Shown here one piece after another: positions 9,672-17,584 of a stretch of DNA of 64,000 bases; position 1 is the first letter of the stretch, and every line of letters begins with the position of its first letter. Source of the DNA: Polyangiaceae bacterium (GTDB taxonomy: Bacteria > Myxococcota_A > Polyangia > Polyangiales > Polyangiaceae); contig WQZB01000014.1 of NCBI GenBank assembly GCA_009780955.1, forward strand, positions 1-64,000, given 5' to 3'. A program made the position numbers and the translations under genes. The notes below the pieces were generated by a model. That model saw only the letters and a program-made list of their open reading frames with translations. It was not told the DNA's origin and ran no database searches.

Positions 9672-9785
9672 CGAATTGTCTCCTTTTTGCTATCCGCGGC
9701 GAAAAGATAACAACGACGATGGCGGCGGTCGCGGCTCCGATGCGTAAAGATCCGTGAACCGATGCCGCTCTCGATTGGACGCGAT

Positions 9786-10517
9786 TTAACCCATGGCGTT
9801 GACATCGGCGATGGCCTTGTCCAAGAGCTCCACCAAGGCTGCGTGCGCTAGAATTGGCGCTTCGCGCGCGGCAGAAAGCGCCTGTACGTCAACGCCGTAA
9901 ACTTCGCCAGTCTTTGCCAGCACGCTTGCGAAGTCAGGAGGGCACGCAATGCCCTTGAGCGATAACAACGCCAAAAGAGCCGCGCGGATCTGGCGGACTT
10001 TGCGACCCACCGCGCCGCCGATGGCTTCACGCGCACCGAGTGCGTCGGTTACCGCGCGCCGGAGCCAGAATTGCGCCTCGCGCAGCTCTTGCTCGATGCG
10101 CAGCCGGCGGTGTGTGTCATGCACCTCAATATTCGCAAAATGGTCGCGGCCCGAAAGCAGGATATGCCGCTGTTTGATTTCGTCGTAAAAAAGGGGAAAC
10201 GCGTCCGCCGCGCCACGAATTTCGCCTTCGGTAATCATGATGACTTCAAGGTTTGCGTCGTAGCGGGCGCGCTGCAAAGGCTCGCCCATGGCTTCGAGCT
10301 TGTCGAACGGCGCTTCGGTAAGAATCACCAGAGCGTCGACGTTGCTTTGCCCGGGGCGGTATTCGCCGCGCGCAACGCTTCCGTGAAGGATTACGCCAAC
10401 AAGGCTCGTGCCGAAAATTTTTTCAAGCGACTCGTTGAAGGCGTAAAGATGCTCGCGAATGTGAACCGGCAGTACATCGAGCGCAACCTGCGTGTCGCAT
10501 GGATTCTCCAGGGTCAT
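9786..10517 (-). CDS. Nucleotidyltransferase-fold protein (aminoglycoside adenylyltransferase-like)
   Basis: The 243-residue protein has an N-terminal polymerase-beta-type nucleotidyltransferase segment, GSVARGEYRPGQSNVDALVI. In active members the motif is GSxARGE...SDxD, with two metal-binding aspartates. Here the first of them is Asn (NVD), so catalysis is doubtful. The C-terminal half is helical (HEPN-like or AadA-like four-helix part: LREAQFWLRRAVTDALGARE). The gene follows tsaB with a MITE-like element between them. It could be an inactive or altered-specificity enzyme; no partner toxin gene is evident. Confidence 0.7.
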   Translation of the reverse strand: MTLENPCDTQVALDVLPVHIREHLYAFNESLEKIFGTSLVGVILHGSVARGEYRPGQSNVDALVILTEAPFDKLEAMGEPLQRARYDANLEVIMITEGEIRGAADAFPLFYDEIKQRHILLSGRDHFANIEVHDTHRRLRIEQELREAQFWLRRAVTDALGAREAIGGAVGRKVRQIRAALLALLSLKGIACPPDFASVLAKTGEVYGVDVQALSAAREAPILAHAALVELLDKAIADVNAMG

Positions 10518-10540
10518 GAATGGAGCCTCAACGAATTTCT

Positions 10541-10630
10541 GACCGCTTTCAAGTTGGCGCGAGGTCGAGGCGGCGGCGAGGACCGGACCGGAGCCGCCAA
10601 CGAAGAGATCGCGTCAAATCGAAAGCGGTC
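10541..10630. mobile_element. MITE-like element, copy A (90 bp)
   Basis: The element has terminal inverted repeats GACCGCTTTC / GAAAGCGGTC (10 bp perfect), extended by a further partly matching 11 bp (AAGTTGGCGCG against the complement of CGCGTCAAATC). The interior is GC-rich and matches copy B at 33.8 kb over nearly its whole length. No ORF is inside it. The right end runs into the 3-prime end of tsaB and supplies its last four codons and its TGA stop. This is a non-autonomous element; no cognate transposase is seen in the window. Confidence 0.75.
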
Positions 10631-11336
10631 TGGGTTGCGTGATTTCGGGCGGCCGTACATAGACCGGCTCGAGCCGATCGACATCTTGCGAGCCACGCCT
10701 TTGCGAGGCGCGCGCAACGCCCAAAGCATGCGGCAAGGCAAAGAGCCCTTGCGAAAGTCGAAGTATGGTTGCAACCTGCAAGGAATCGATCGTGAGCTTG
10801 TCCGAAGCTTCACCGAGCAAGACCACATGCTTGGTTAGCCCGCCCACGTTGCCGATGACATTAGTGTGCCATGCAATAAAATCGGAGGGAGGCAAGCACA
10901 CCGCCTCGGACAGCGCGCAAAGCTCGCCCGACGACGGCGCGAAGAACGTTTGCACGAAAACCTCGCCGCGGATGGCGTCCATCGCGGGCACGAGCACGAA
11001 GTTTTGGGGCCGATCGAGCGCTTCCCAGCCAAGCGTCGCCATGGCCTCGAGCGAACCAATGCCAACGAGCGCGGCACCGGTGCCCATGACAATTCCTTTC
11101 ACGGTGGCTACCGCAACGCGAACGCCGGTGAACGAGCCAGGCCCAATGCCCACGGCCCAGCGCTCGACATCGCGTGGTGACCACGACGCGGCAAAAAAGC
11201 TATCGTTTATCATTGGCAAAAGCGATTCGCCGTGCGCGTTCGACACGCGGCGCTCGAGCGACGCTACCACCGTATTGCCCTCGCAAAGAACCACGGAGCC
11301 GAGGTTCGTGGATGTATCAATGGAGCAAGTTTTCAT
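10614..11336 (-). CDS. tsaB: tRNA threonylcarbamoyladenosine biosynthesis protein TsaB
   Basis: TsaB is the non-catalytic partner of TsaD in making t6A37 in ANN-decoding tRNAs. The 240-residue length and ASKHA-type N-terminus (KTCSIDTSTNLGSVVL) match the family, as does the GIGPGSFTGVRVAVATVKG signature near residues 63-81. The last residues, PLSI, and the TGA stop are encoded by the terminal repeat of MITE copy A, so the native C-terminus may have been replaced. The start ATG at 11336 follows the MoxR gene by about 34 bases. Confidence 0.92.
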   Translation of the reverse strand: MKTCSIDTSTNLGSVVLCEGNTVVASLERRVSNAHGESLLPMINDSFFAASWSPRDVERWAVGIGPGSFTGVRVAVATVKGIVMGTGAALVGIGSLEAMATLGWEALDRPQNFVLVPAMDAIRGEVFVQTFFAPSSGELCALSEAVCLPPSDFIAWHTNVIGNVGGLTKHVVLLGEASDKLTIDSLQVATILRLSQGLFALPHALGVARASQRRGSQDVDRLEPVYVRPPEITQPRPLSI

Positions 11337-11369
11337 GCCGGCAGTTGCGTTGCAATCACGTTAATTGGG

Positions 11370-12557
11370 TTAGAGTTGAGCGAAGCGGCCGCTTCGGAAC
11401 ACCGCTTCAAGGAGCTTGTCGACGCGATTCGTGAGTTCGGCCGCGCGCGGATCCTGCATGGCGCCGAGCGCACTTTTGATTTCGTTCAGGGCCTTGAGCT
11501 GGCTGAAAAGCTGCACGTCGGACAAGCCGCCGCCGCCGGTGAGCACTTGCCGAATGCGGTCGATTTCGCCCGCAAGCGCCTCGATGCCAACCCCCGTGGC
11601 GCCGACGCGAATCGCATTCGGGTGATCGCGGTAATGCGCCTCGAGCACGGGCGACACGATCGAATCGAGAATGGCCGCCTGGTCCACATTGTTCCATATG
11701 TGCTTGAGGACGAAAAAATCGCCACTATCGGGCCGGGGCCGCCCGTCGAGAAATGCGCTTGCAGCAAAAAGCTTGAGCAACTTGACCACGCGACGGTCTG
11801 ATACGCTTACGCCCTCGGCGCGAATTTGGAAAATAAGACCCTTATATTGGCTAAAGAAATCTTCCGTAAATTGCATTCGCTGAGCGAATGCGCGATGCAG
11901 CCCTTGCACCTCGCGCGCCGACGCGAGCGGCTGCTCCGGCACGTCGGAAAGTGCCATGATTTCCTGCTGCACGCCTTTGATGAGAAGGTCTTGAAAGTGG
12001 TAGGCGTCGAGGTTGTCGGACCTTATGCGAAGAAGAAAACGGTCGAAAATGGCAGTTAGCGTTTCGTCGGTCGGCACTTCGTTCGACGCACCAAAACATG
12101 ACAAAAGCGGACACCGCATCACCACGCCGCCCGACATGAACTTTCGCTCGTTCAAAAGCGTGAGAAGAGCATTGAGAATCGCCGAATTGGACTTGAAAAC
12201 TTCGTCAAGAAATACGATTTCGGCCGTTGGAAGCATGTTTTCAACGCGGCGCTCGTATTTGCCCTCGCGAAAGGCGCGAATGTCGACAGGGCCAAAAAGC
12301 TCGTTCGGCTCGGTGAAGCGCGTGAGCAAATACTCGAAGTATTGTGCTTGAACAAGGCGAGCAAACATACGAATAAGGGCGCTTTTCGCGGTGCCTGGCG
12401 GGCCGATGAGAACGGCATGCTCACCCGCAACCACGGCAATGAGCAAAAGGCGAATCGTTTCGTCTCTACCGAGAAAGCGCGACTCGAGCACGCGCGCGAT
12501 CTGACCAAGACGGGTAGGCAGGGCGGCAGCAGTGCTTTCGGTCGACGTCGTGGACAT
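11370..12557 (-). CDS. MoxR-family AAA+ ATPase (RavA-like)
   Basis: This is a 395-residue AAA+ protein with Walker A GPPGTAKS at residues 52-59 and Walker B IVFLDEV near residues 114-120. The segment FTEPNELFGPVDIRAFREGKY is typical of the RavA branch of MoxR ATPases, which remodel protein complexes together with a VWA-domain partner. No VWA gene is next to it here; tsaB follows downstream on the same strand. The C-terminal part is helical and ends in a pattern like the RavA lid (NEIKSALGAMQDPRAAELTNRVDKL). Target unknown. Confidence 0.88.
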   Translation of the reverse strand: MSTTSTESTAAALPTRLGQIARVLESRFLGRDETIRLLLIAVVAGEHAVLIGPPGTAKSALIRMFARLVQAQYFEYLLTRFTEPNELFGPVDIRAFREGKYERRVENMLPTAEIVFLDEVFKSNSAILNALLTLLNERKFMSGGVVMRCPLLSCFGASNEVPTDETLTAIFDRFLLRIRSDNLDAYHFQDLLIKGVQQEIMALSDVPEQPLASAREVQGLHRAFAQRMQFTEDFFSQYKGLIFQIRAEGVSVSDRRVVKLLKLFAASAFLDGRPRPDSGDFFVLKHIWNNVDQAAILDSIVSPVLEAHYRDHPNAIRVGATGVGIEALAGEIDRIRQVLTGGGGLSDVQLFSQLKALNEIKSALGAMQDPRAAELTNRVDKLLEAVFRSGRFAQL

Positions 12558-12676
12558 AGGCGCGCATTAAGCTACCAGGAATCGAAGTGGTCCTGGGCAG
12601 GGCGCTGAAGACTTTTTCAGCACCCTGCTTGACGCTTGACGCGCTCACGCAGTGCACGCACGATGGAATCGCCGAA

Positions 12677-12759
12677 GGCCCCTTGGCGGAACGGTATACG
12701 CAGGCGACTTAAAATCTCCGGCTCGAAAGAGCGTCCCGGTTCGAGTCCGGGAGGGGCTA
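12677..12759 (+). tRNA. tRNA-Leu (anticodon TAA)
   Basis: This is a type II tRNA with acceptor GGCCCCT/AGGGGCT (a terminal G-U pair), D stem GCG/CGC, anticodon loop CTTAAAA, the long variable arm GCTC-GAAA-GAGC, and T arm CCCGG-TTCGAGT-CCGGG. The anticodon stem GGCGA/TCTCC contains a C-U mismatch at 29:41. The discriminator is A73 and CCA is not encoded. The last three bases (CTA) read as the TAG stop of the VOC gene on the opposite strand. Confidence 0.95.
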
Positions 12760-13212
12760 CTTCTTTTGGGCTGCGAGGAATGCCTCTTGCGCGGCCGCCA
12801 TCTCCTCTTTCGTCATGTCTTTGACGTGCGTGGCGATCGTCCACTTCTGGCCGAACGGATCGGTCACTTGGGCCATGCGATCACCCCAGAACATGTCCGC
12901 TGGCTGCATGCTTGGTGTTGCGCCCGCATTTACTGCCCGCTCGAACGCCGCGTCGGTGTCGGGAACATACAGCCACATGCTCGACGTGGTTGGGCCTGCG
13001 CCCATTTCAGGGATCGCGTCGTTGACGAAAAGCATGGCGTTGCCAACGCGAAGCGCTGCGTGCCACACCTTCTGTCCGCTCGGATCGAGAGCGACTTCAA
13101 GCTCCTTGGCGTCGAAGGCCTCGACGTAAAACGCGATTGCCTTGGCGGCACCGTTGAGCGACAGCATCGGGGTAAGCGTTGTGAAGCCAAACGGGACGGG
13201 TTTTGCGGACAT
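12757..13212 (-). CDS. VOC-superfamily (PhnB/glyoxalase-like) protein
   Basis: The start at 13212 (MSAKPVPFGF) is preceded by AAAGGA, so the track start at 13230 is discounted. The 151-residue protein has two beta-alpha-beta-beta-beta modules of the vicinal oxygen chelate fold, seen in FYVEAFDAKELEVALDPSG and FERAVNAGATPSMQPADMFWGDRMAQVTDPFG. The latter closely resembles PhnB-type proteins (WGDR...DPFG). These are usually small cytoplasmic dimeric metalloenzymes or antibiotic-binding proteins; substrate unknown. Its stop overlaps the 3-prime end of tRNA-Leu tail to tail. Confidence 0.88.
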   Translation of the reverse strand: MSAKPVPFGFTTLTPMLSLNGAAKAIAFYVEAFDAKELEVALDPSGQKVWHAALRVGNAMLFVNDAIPEMGAGPTTSSMWLYVPDTDAAFERAVNAGATPSMQPADMFWGDRMAQVTDPFGQKWTIATHVKDMTKEEMAAAQEAFLAAQKK

Positions 13213-13282
13213 TATGGTTTCCTTTCGCAACGCGCGCGCTGTACTCAGATTTCCAGTGAGTGTCTAGTGTGTAGAACGTGGC

Positions 13283-13405
13283 TGCAAACCGTCGCGAGCG
13301 ACACGAGGTCGAGGCTTTTTCCGAGGAGCGCGCGGAGCGTACTTGAAGTACGTGAGCACGTACCGCAGGAAAAACGAAGAGATCGTGGCGCGCAGCAGGT
13401 TTGCA
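13283..13405. repeat. Long-hairpin repeat family H, copy at 13.3 kb
   Basis: This is an imperfect palindrome of 123 bp with outer arms TGCAAACC / GGTTTGCA, an inner block CGTCGCGAGCGACACGAG shared with the 54.6 kb copy, GCGCGCAGCAGG on the right arm and a central GCGTACTTGAAGTACGTGAG. The outer arms differ in sequence from the 54.6 kb copy but remain self-complementary. It fills most of the roughly 400-bp gene-free interval between the VOC gene and the Cys-rich protein. No coding region is supported in that interval. Confidence 0.75.
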
Positions 13406-13627
13406 CTCGCGGCCTAATGCCGTATCGAGTAACATGTGTGCTGCAAGCTCAAACGCACCGCGGGGCCTTACCAATTCGTACGCTGGTGCACCTGGGTACC
13501 TAGAAAAAACATCGTAAAACCGCCCCTTAGCACCAGACTGCGACCGCAACCATGCGGCACGAATGGAGAAGACGCGAACCCTGTGTTATGCGTTTTTTCG
13601 CCATCCACTCTTGGGAGGATTACTCGA

Positions 13628-14941
13628 ATGAATCGAAAGACGCTTGTTGGTGCACTCATCGCTCTTGTCGGCACGGTCCCACTCCTTGCGAATTGCGGTG
13701 CAGCAGGAGGACTCAGTGACGTAGCCGGGAAGGCGGGCGGCATCGCCCCGGGGTTGGGCGGTAAATGCCCCGATCTGACAAAACCCGAAGCAATTCTCGC
13801 GTTCGACTTCGCGAGCAACTTCAAAGTTAGCGCAGCAGGGGGCGCAAAGCTCAAGTCAGCAACAGCAGCGGCTGTCGAACTGAAAGGTTTTGCTGACCAG
13901 ATCAACGCCGATCTCGTAATGGCCTGCGGCGGCATCGCGAAAGACCTTGGCGCAGGCGGTGAATTCAAAGACGGCAAGGCCGCTTGCGACGCTGCCCTCC
14001 GAGCCATCAACGACACAAAGGTAAAAATGGGCGCCAGTGCCAGGCTCGCTGCGGTTATCGACCCGCCAAAGTGCGCAGCCGATATGCATGCTTATGCCGG
14101 TTGCGCGGCGCAGTGTGATCCGAACATTTCGGCTGGCTCGGCGAAGGTCGATTGCGAGCCGGGCAAGCTTTCGGGCCGATGCGACGCAAGCTGCGAAGGG
14201 TCGTGCGACGTCGAGGCAGGCGCAAAGTGCGACGGCACGTGTTCGGGCAGCTGCGACGCCGAAGTCAAAGGCACCTGCTCGGGCACCTGCAACGGCAAGT
14301 GCGACGGCAAAGCCGCAAAGGGCGCATGCGCAGGCACATGCGAAGGCAAGTGCGAAGGCAACGTTCAAGGCACCTGCAAGGGCAAGTGCGGTGGTGAGTG
14401 CAAGGCGAAGGCATCGGCCAAGTGCGAAGGCACTTGCACCGGCAAGTGCAGCGCCGAGTTCAAAGAGCCGAAGTGCACCGGCGAAATTACGCCCCCGCAT
14501 ATGAGTGTAGACTGCAAGGCACAATGCGATACCGAAGTGTCGGCAAAGCTTGTGTGCACCCCGGCGCGCGTTGGTATCACGGCAACCGGCGTGGTCGACC
14601 AGCGAGCATTCGAGGCGCTGAAGATGACACTCGAGAAGAACCTTCCGGTCGTTGTCAAGGTGGCCGTTGGTATGGGCAAACGCGCTCCCAAGGTAGCGAA
14701 GGACGCGCATGCGGTCATTAAAGGAACCATGTCGGCATTCGGCGAAATCGCGGGCTCGGCTGGCGGCAACGCGGCGATGACAACGGCGCACTTGACCGCG
14801 TGTCTCGGCGACACATTCAAGGGCGCGGTCACTGCAGCAGCCGGCATCGAAGCCAACGTGAGCGTATCGGTCAACGTGCAGGCAAGCGCCACTGGTAGTG
14901 CGAGCGGCGGCGCCAAGGGAGGGACGGCATCGAAGCTCTAA
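13628..14941 (+). CDS. Secreted Cys-rich repeat protein (CxGxCxGxC repeats)
   Basis: The ATG at 13628 follows TTGGGAGGATTACTCG, a strong ribosome binding site; the ORF track start at 13436 has none. The 437-residue product begins with a secretion signal ending in VPLLANC (an imperfect lipobox). Residues about 170-290 hold tandem units of roughly 16-20 residues such as CDGTCSGSCDAEVKGTC and CSGTCNGKCDGKAAKGAC, with some 30 cysteines spaced CxxxCxxxC. N- and C-terminal flanks are Ala/Lys-rich helices. The cysteines could form disulfide ladders or bind metals outside the cytoplasm. No known function is recognised. The long antisense ORF here is a shadow of the repeat. Confidence 0.85.
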   Translation: MNRKTLVGALIALVGTVPLLANCGAAGGLSDVAGKAGGIAPGLGGKCPDLTKPEAILAFDFASNFKVSAAGGAKLKSATAAAVELKGFADQINADLVMACGGIAKDLGAGGEFKDGKAACDAALRAINDTKVKMGASARLAAVIDPPKCAADMHAYAGCAAQCDPNISAGSAKVDCEPGKLSGRCDASCEGSCDVEAGAKCDGTCSGSCDAEVKGTCSGTCNGKCDGKAAKGACAGTCEGKCEGNVQGTCKGKCGGECKAKASAKCEGTCTGKCSAEFKEPKCTGEITPPHMSVDCKAQCDTEVSAKLVCTPARVGITATGVVDQRAFEALKMTLEKNLPVVVKVAVGMGKRAPKVAKDAHAVIKGTMSAFGEIAGSAGGNAAMTTAHLTACLGDTFKGAVTAAAGIEANVSVSVNVQASATGSASGGAKGGTASKL

Positions 14942-14986
14942 ACCGTCTGCAAGCGGTTTGAGCACGTAAACGTCGCGTTACGCGTT

Positions 14987-15120
14987 GTAGGGGCGCAGCA
15001 TGCTGCGCCCCTACGGCGTTTTGTTGGTTGTAGGGGCGCGATTCATCGCGCCCTCGGGAAATGCCCCGGTCGAGCGTCATAATCCGCCTGGGGTTGGGCG
15101 CCATAAATGGCGCCCCTACG
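14987..15120. repeat. GTAGGGGC palindrome cluster R2
   Basis: The cluster holds three palindromes. The first is a perfect 28-bp inverted repeat (GTAGGGGCGCAGCA and its complement). The second has the GGCGCGATTCATCGCGCC core. The third has GGGCGCCATAAATGGCGCCC followed by CCTACG. The third unit overlaps the end of rsmA: the TAG of CGTAGGGGCG is the rsmA stop codon. The cluster sits between convergent genes (Cys-rich protein and rsmA). Confidence 0.9.
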
Positions 15121-15967
15121 GCGTTCTCGAATCTAGGGCACGCGCCATGGCTGCAAACTGATCGACGCTCAACGTTTCGCCGCGCGCATCGAGTGATATG
15201 CCCGACCGCATAGCCGCGTGCGCTATGGCTTCGGCGCTGGCGACGCCGCTCCATGCATTGCGCAATTTTTTGCGACGCATGCAAAATGCACTCTTCACGA
15301 GCGCGCGGAATGTCGGGGTCTCATCGGCGCGCCGTGGACGGAGCGGCGTGAACATGACGACGGCACTTGTCACATCGGGCGGCGGATAAAAGCAGCCGGG
15401 CGAAACGTTGTAGAGTTTTTCCACGCGGAAGGCTGCCTGCGTAAAAACGGACAGTGCGCCGTAGATCTTCGAACCCGGCTTGGCTGCGAGCCGATCGGCG
15501 ACTTCGAGTTGCACCATAAACACGACGCGCTCGACATCGTCAGCGTAGCGGACCGCGCGCTCGATGAGGCTGCCTGTGATTTGGTACGGGAGGTTGCCGC
15601 AAAGCACACGCGGTGAGCTGGCTTCGAAGGGGCCAAGCCGTGCGCGTGTGTCTTGCACCTGTGCGTCGCCTTCGACAACCTGCAACACGCCTTGCGCAAT
15701 GAACGCCTCGAGCTCCCGCGCAAGAACGTGGATGAGATCGCGATCGCGCTCTATCGCAACGACCGACTTGGCGCGCAAGGCAAGAGCCGTCGTGAGAACA
15801 CCAAGGCCTGCGCCAAGTTCAAGTACGCGCGCCTTGCCAATTTCCATATCGGAAACGCACGCGCGAGCAATAAAATCAACGATTGTCGTTCGATTGAGGA
15901 AGTGTTGGCCAAAGCTTTTCTTCGGCACAAGACCTGCGCGGTCAAGAATGGATCGAGCGGCTTTCAC
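15116..15967 (-). CDS. rsmA: 16S rRNA (adenine1518-N6/adenine1519-N6)-dimethyltransferase
   Basis: RsmA (KsgA) dimethylates two adjacent adenines in helix 45 of 16S rRNA late in 30S assembly. The 283-residue protein shows SFGQHFL at residue 18, the SAM-binding ELGAGLGVLTT at 50-60 and the catalytic NLPYQI at 125-130. It starts with GTG that overlaps the DUF58 stop as GTGA, so it is the last gene of a four-gene minus-strand operon. The stop TAG is contributed by the palindromic repeat R2. Confidence 0.95.
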   Translation of the reverse strand: MKAARSILDRAGLVPKKSFGQHFLNRTTIVDFIARACVSDMEIGKARVLELGAGLGVLTTALALRAKSVVAIERDRDLIHVLARELEAFIAQGVLQVVEGDAQVQDTRARLGPFEASSPRVLCGNLPYQITGSLIERAVRYADDVERVVFMVQLEVADRLAAKPGSKIYGALSVFTQAAFRVEKLYNVSPGCFYPPPDVTSAVVMFTPLRPRRADETPTFRALVKSAFCMRRKKLRNAWSGVASAEAIAHAAMRSGISLDARGETLSVDQFAAMARALDSRTP

Positions 15968-17580
15968 GGTGCAGGTGGTACAGACGGTTCGGGTGCGTCG
16001 GGTGGAGCCAGGCGTATCGAAGGCTTCGAAAGCACGGTTGGGCGAACCACAACGCCAACGCTCCGGAGCCTTTGTTCGGCTCGAGCCCTCGCGGCTTTCA
16101 CGCGCAAGCGCACGGCCCCTCGCAAAGCACTGTCAAAACTGGCGCTGCCTTTTTGGCCTTCGAGGCTTGGTTCGAAAATGGGCATCGTCCAACGCAGCGC
16201 AACGTGCGCACGACGTAGCTTGCGAAGCGCGAGATCGATGCGGCTGCCCTCGCCCGGCAACGGCGCCCACACATGCACAACGCTAGAAAGCATTTTTTTC
16301 TCTCGGGCGATTTTCTCGAGAATGTCACAAAGCATACCTTCGGATTTGTCGCGCTCGCCACTGGTGCGTGGCGGCACCTCGATCCCAAACGATGCGAGGT
16401 ACTGGCGCAATTGCGTATCGCGCGGGCTTGTTGCGAGGGGTACGCGCGCGGCAAAAGGTGCTCGCGATCGCATGATTTCGGCTCGCGCCGACAGAGCATC
16501 GAGGTTATGGCGCGGCATGTCCGACAGACCGCGCGGATCGAGAGGGCGAAGGTGTTCGACGACGCGCGCGGCAATTCCCAATTCGTCGAGCTCGCAGCGA
16601 TCTGCATCGACCATGCTTGCCGAGCTCGCCAGCGCGGAGGCTATGCGCGCAGCTTGAAGCGGCCCTGCCCCTGGCACGAGCCACGTTCCCATGCGCGACG
16701 CAAGGATGACGAGCCCCACCCGATCTCCCTTCGTGAGGTGCCGCCGAGCGAAGCCAGAAAGATCGTCCACCGCGATGTCGAGCGGCGCCGAGCCCGGCTG
16801 GCCAGCCCACAACTCGACGGACGCGTCGAGCACCAGCCACACGACGTCGCGCTCTTCGCGCTCCATCTCGCGCACGAGAAGCTGGCCTCGCCGCGCGCTT
16901 GCCTTCCACGCGATGCGCTTGAAGGCATCGCCCGGAGCACGCTCACGCAACTCGTGAAGATGCTCTCCGTCGCCCGCGAGCGGAGCCGGCGATCCTAGTT
17001 CTGCACCTCGCCGAGCGCGCCCACCGCGTGCAGTATGCAACATTGCGGTGAGCGGACCTGGCATCACCTCGATGCCGCGTGGGTTTGCGAACATCAGTGG
17101 CACTTCGTAAAGACCTTCGCCGCCGAGCGGCGTGCCGCGCACCTCGAGGGCAATGCCGTGAATGCCCCAGTGCCCAACGCGCTTTGGTCGGACGCGCATG
17201 ACGAAGCGGACCGCGGACGCGCGAGGCAGGTCGATCGACGGAGGATCGATTGTACATTCGAGCGTGCTTGCGGCCACGGCGCGCAGATTGACGCCGCGTA
17301 TGTCGCCTGGGCCGCGGTTTCGGAGTTCGGCTTCGAGCACGACTTCGGCGTTGCGCGCCGCAGTGACGACGAGCGCTCGGCTCGACCAAACCATCTCAAA
17401 CCCTGAATTACGGATGCGCGTTACCGCCACCAGAGCGAGCGCTCGCCCAAGCGTTACGGCAATCAGCATGGCGCCGCCGAATGCGACCGCAGGCGCAATT
17501 TTCATCGCAATACCCGCCACCACGAGCACCAAGCCGGCGCCGGCAACATGAAACGTAGAGCGTGTCGGATGAAGCTGCAT
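15964..17580 (-). CDS. DUF58-domain membrane-associated protein
   Basis: The protein has 538 residues. Two hydrophobic helices in the first 55 residues (GAGLVLVVAGIAMKIAPAVAFGG) suggest membrane anchoring. A beta-rich middle region precedes the DUF58 signature around residues 210-255 (LRERAPGDAFKRIAWKASARRGQLLVRE, split here by eye), followed by a VWA-like Rossmann segment (DVVWLVLDASVELW). DUF58 proteins are regularly encoded with MoxR ATPases and are thought to be their substrates or partners. The gene starts a few bases after the MoxR stop and overlaps rsmA by GTGA. Confidence 0.9.
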   Translation of the reverse strand: MQLHPTRSTFHVAGAGLVLVVAGIAMKIAPAVAFGGAMLIAVTLGRALALVAVTRIRNSGFEMVWSSRALVVTAARNAEVVLEAELRNRGPGDIRGVNLRAVAASTLECTIDPPSIDLPRASAVRFVMRVRPKRVGHWGIHGIALEVRGTPLGGEGLYEVPLMFANPRGIEVMPGPLTAMLHTARGGRARRGAELGSPAPLAGDGEHLHELRERAPGDAFKRIAWKASARRGQLLVREMEREERDVVWLVLDASVELWAGQPGSAPLDIAVDDLSGFARRHLTKGDRVGLVILASRMGTWLVPGAGPLQAARIASALASSASMVDADRCELDELGIAARVVEHLRPLDPRGLSDMPRHNLDALSARAEIMRSRAPFAARVPLATSPRDTQLRQYLASFGIEVPPRTSGERDKSEGMLCDILEKIAREKKMLSSVVHVWAPLPGEGSRIDLALRKLRRAHVALRWTMPIFEPSLEGQKGSASFDSALRGAVRLRVKAARARAEQRLRSVGVVVRPTVLSKPSIRLAPPDAPEPSVPPAP

Positions 17581-17584
17581 CCTC

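Noticed and set aside
10071-10838. 255-residue plus-strand ORF opposite the nucleotidyltransferase and tsaB end
   Set aside because: It crosses two minus-strand genes and a MITE, with no domain or ribosome binding site. It is a shadow.
13856-14965. 369-residue minus-strand ORF over the Cys-rich protein
   Set aside because: Its Ala/Ala-Cys pattern is the mirror of the CxGxC repeats, and the plus-strand gene has a strong ribosome binding site and a signal peptide.
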